Assembly (NCBI GenBank): GCA_963578605.1
Contig: CAUZEA010000038.1
Coordinates: 1 to 47,712 of the forward strand
DNA from: JAKVCB01 sp963578605
Lineage (GTDB): Bacteria; Planctomycetota; Planctomycetia; Pirellulales; Lacipirellulaceae
Direction of reading: 5' to 3'
DNA: 47,712 nt
The translations under genes and the position numbers were made by a program. The notes beneath the pieces are model-generated. The model worked only from the letters and a program-made list of their open reading frames with translations, ran no database searches and was not told the DNA's origin. This document shows, one piece after another, positions 46,069 through 47,712 of the stretch (position 1 is its first letter; every line of letters begins with the position of its first letter).

Positions 46069-46521
46069 ATGTTCGCTACCAAGTTTGATCATGTAGCTGT
46101 TACCGTGAGCGACCTGGACCGATCGCTCGAATTTTATTGTGACCTGTTGGGGATGCAGCGCGCAGGCGACCACGATCTGGAAGGGGAAACCATCTCCCGC
46201 ATGACGGGCAAGGACCGTGTTCACATGCGGGTGATAAGACTCCTGTGTCCACAGACACCTGGGATTTATATCGACCTACAGCAGTATCTCGATCCCCCCG
46301 GCAAGCAATCGGACAGCAAATTGGGAGATGTCGCCAACGGTCACTTTTGCGTGGAGGTTGATGATATCCAGAAGGCAAGTGAACATTTAAAGGGCAAGGG
46401 TGTGGAATTTGTCAGTGACCCGGTGGAATTCGATCTCGAAGATGCTGGCCAAATCGGCTGTGTGTTCTTTCTTGATCCCGACGGTTATGTACTCGAACTG
46501 GTCGACTATTCGAAGATGTAA
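46069..46521 (+). CDS. VOC/glyoxalase superfamily protein
   Basis: This 150-residue protein has two paired beta-alpha-beta-beta-beta modules. FDHVAVTVSDLDRSLEFYCD gives the first metal His, GHFCVEVDDIQKASEHLK a second, and PDGYVLELVDY the C-terminal Glu. Members include glyoxalase I, extradiol dioxygenases and epimerases such as methylmalonyl-CoA epimerase. GGAG lies upstream of the ATG at 46069. It sits between the UlaG-like hydrolase and SDR genes, so it likely acts on an intermediate of the same pathway. Activity is not predictable. Confidence 0.82.
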   Translation: MFATKFDHVAVTVSDLDRSLEFYCDLLGMQRAGDHDLEGETISRMTGKDRVHMRVIRLLCPQTPGIYIDLQQYLDPPGKQSDSKLGDVANGHFCVEVDDIQKASEHLKGKGVEFVSDPVEFDLEDAGQIGCVFFLDPDGYVLELVDYSKM

Positions 46522-46529
46522 GGTTTCCC

Positions 46530-47330
46530 ATGGCTATTTATCCTGAACTCAAAGATCGATCGGTCGTCGTTACGGGCGCGGGACGCGGAATTGGCCTGGC
46601 AATCGCCCGCCGCTTTGTCCGCGAGGGTTCTCGTGTCTTGATAACCGATATCGAGGAGAGTGATTCACAGAGTGTTATCTCCTTGGCCGACCAGTCCGAT
46701 ACCCAGGCGGCTTATCAGCGGTTGGATGTGACCTGCAGTGAGGAAGTCGATGCCGGGATTGCCAAAGTGGTCGACCTGTTTGGTAGTCTGGACGTGATGG
46801 TGTGTAACGCTGGGGTGGGGGAGATTGCGCCGCTGATCGATGCCAGCGAAGCGAGTTTTCACCGACAAATGAACGTCAATGCCAAGGGTGCGTTTTTGTG
46901 CGCAACCGCAGCCGCTCGCCAGATGCTCTCCCAGGGTGGGGGCGGGCGAATTATCATCAATGCCAGCGGCGCGGGAAAAATAGCGCCTGGAAAGGCCGTT
47001 CCGCTTGGGGTCTATGCGATGACCAAACACGCCGCCATCGGTCTGACCAAGCAGCTGGGAGTCGAGTTGGCCGGCGACGGCATTCTTGTCAATTGCGTCT
47101 GTGGTGGAATTGTCGACACACCGATGTGGGATCTCATCGATCGCGAAGTGAGCCGTCTTACCGGTGAACCAGAACGTTCCTTCACGGAAGCGGCGCTCGG
47201 GTCAGTGCCTGTGGGTCGGATGCAAACCCCCGACGATATGGCGAACATGTTCGTTTACCTGGCAAGTGACGATGCCGGGTACTCTGCCGGGCAAACGTTC
47301 AACTGTTCCGGTGGACTGTTGCCTTATTAA
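46530..47330 (+). CDS. Classical SDR family oxidoreductase
   Basis: This 266-residue protein has TGAGRGIG as the cofactor loop at about 15-22, CNAGVG (NAG motif), Ser146 in INASGAGK, and Tyr162/Lys166 in VYAMTKHAA, which is a complete classical SDR active site. Family substrates range over sugars, steroids and 3-oxoacyl compounds. It is the last gene of the UlaG-like/VOC/SDR run. It could act on the hcm product 3-hydroxybutyryl-CoA, but distance and separate transcription make that unlikely. Confidence 0.88.
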   Translation: MAIYPELKDRSVVVTGAGRGIGLAIARRFVREGSRVLITDIEESDSQSVISLADQSDTQAAYQRLDVTCSEEVDAGIAKVVDLFGSLDVMVCNAGVGEIAPLIDASEASFHRQMNVNAKGAFLCATAAARQMLSQGGGGRIIINASGAGKIAPGKAVPLGVYAMTKHAAIGLTKQLGVELAGDGILVNCVCGGIVDTPMWDLIDREVSRLTGEPERSFTEAALGSVPVGRMQTPDDMANMFVYLASDDAGYSAGQTFNCSGGLLPY

Positions 47331-47587
47331 TGCTTCAGGGTTGACGGAATCCTGAGTTGATTTTCATCAAACAGTTTGCAAACCAGCTCGTAGTTCCCAC
47401 ACTTCACTTGAGACAACCTGGAGGCGTGGGCATCATGTTGGTAGTCGCTATATTGAAAGTCTTCTGTATTGAGTCGACCGATGCATCCCGACGGTAGCCA
47501 AAGCGGAGTGTATAGCGGTCAGGCACCGGACCAGGGCATTGCCGCATTAATAGCAACGTGGCCTGTTCGAAGAGACGCTGGTGATCT
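47331..47587 (+). other. Intergenic stretch leading to the right-hand repeat
   Basis: No gene is identifiable; a frame (47469-47675) runs through the repeat but has no family resemblance. It appears to be non-coding DNA in which the right repeat copy inserted. Confidence 0.5.
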
Positions 47588-47712
47588 TGGGCTTCCCCCG
47601 ATCTATGATCCAGGGCCTATGAGAAAATCTAGGTCTAGGGATCCGCTGGCTTGCCGTAGCGGAGAAGGTTGCTGAGGCGTAGCCGAAGCAACCTTTGCAG
47701 CGGAGGGAAGCC
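47588..47712. repeat. Right copy of the 125-bp inverted terminal repeat
   Basis: This segment is identical, in reverse complement, to positions 1-125. Its inner end reads GGGCTTCCCCCG and its outer end GGAGGGAAGCC, the imperfect terminal inverted repeats described for the left copy. The flanks just inside differ between the two sides, so the copies are independent insertions and not a duplication of one site. Outer flanks, and so any target-site duplication, lie beyond the window. Confidence 0.85.

Noticed and set aside
1..47712. Linear plasmid or virus with inverted terminal repeats
   Set aside because: Gene content is metabolic and chromosomal, with no replication, capsid or telomere genes; the left repeat interrupts a host gene.

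Overview
This 47.7-kb window looks like a chromosomal contig from a member of the Planctomycetota. The best evidence is the paired DUF1501 and DUF1549/DUF1553 genes, a PVC-type propeller/HEAT/cytochrome c protein fused to a DUF1080 domain, and many large secreted proteins (FG-GAP, beta-helix, GH42-like). The lineage is inferred from gene content only. No rRNA, tRNA, CRISPR array, transposase or phage gene was seen.

Layout. Positions 1-125 and 47588-47712 are perfect inverted copies of one structured, MITE-like repeat. On the left it cuts off an already frameshifted carboxymuconolactone-decarboxylase-type gene (126-383, minus). A spacer with an eight-copy 19-bp tandem array (604-755) follows. 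Three overlapping or abutting genes (1081-6465) encode a split glutamate-synthase/N-methylglutamate-synthase-like complex. Its last gene is a GltD-like flavoprotein fused to what looks like a degenerate second FMN barrel. Converging on it is a tight minus-strand operon, 11187-6634, read as hcmB-hcl-meaH-hcmA. This is a B12-dependent 2-hydroxyisobutyryl-CoA mutase system, and the substrate-defining residues are visible (Ile92, Asp119 and Gln210 of HcmA).

Next come an extended SDR (11679-12611), a secreted HEAT-repeat protein (12734-14644, minus), and a divergent three-gene ABC export module (14809-20018) made of a membrane-anchored accessory protein, an ATPase and an internally duplicated permease. 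Positions 20045-24145 hold a small catabolic cluster: an Ldh_2-type dehydrogenase, a phosphotriesterase-like gene missing its middle, a SelA/DgaE-like PLP enzyme and a deacetylase-type amidohydrolase. A secreted GH42-like hydrolase, a nitrilase-superfamily amidase, an oxidoreductase remnant, a secreted FG-GAP protein, an HpcH/HpaI aldolase, a beta-helix protein and a secreted protein with a duplicated domain follow (24282-35632).

The right part holds a lipoprotein gene broken at a C10 tract, the large PVC cytochrome protein, the DUF1501 and DUF1549/1553 operon, a second HpcH/HpaI aldolase, a UlaG-like metallo-hydrolase, a VOC protein and an SDR. Overall the region reads as catabolic and accessory: uptake and breakdown of carboxylates, amides and polysaccharide-derived compounds. 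The mutase operon is the clearest complete pathway. The remnants at 126-383, 21521-21778 and 28004-28165 show a region that is losing genes.
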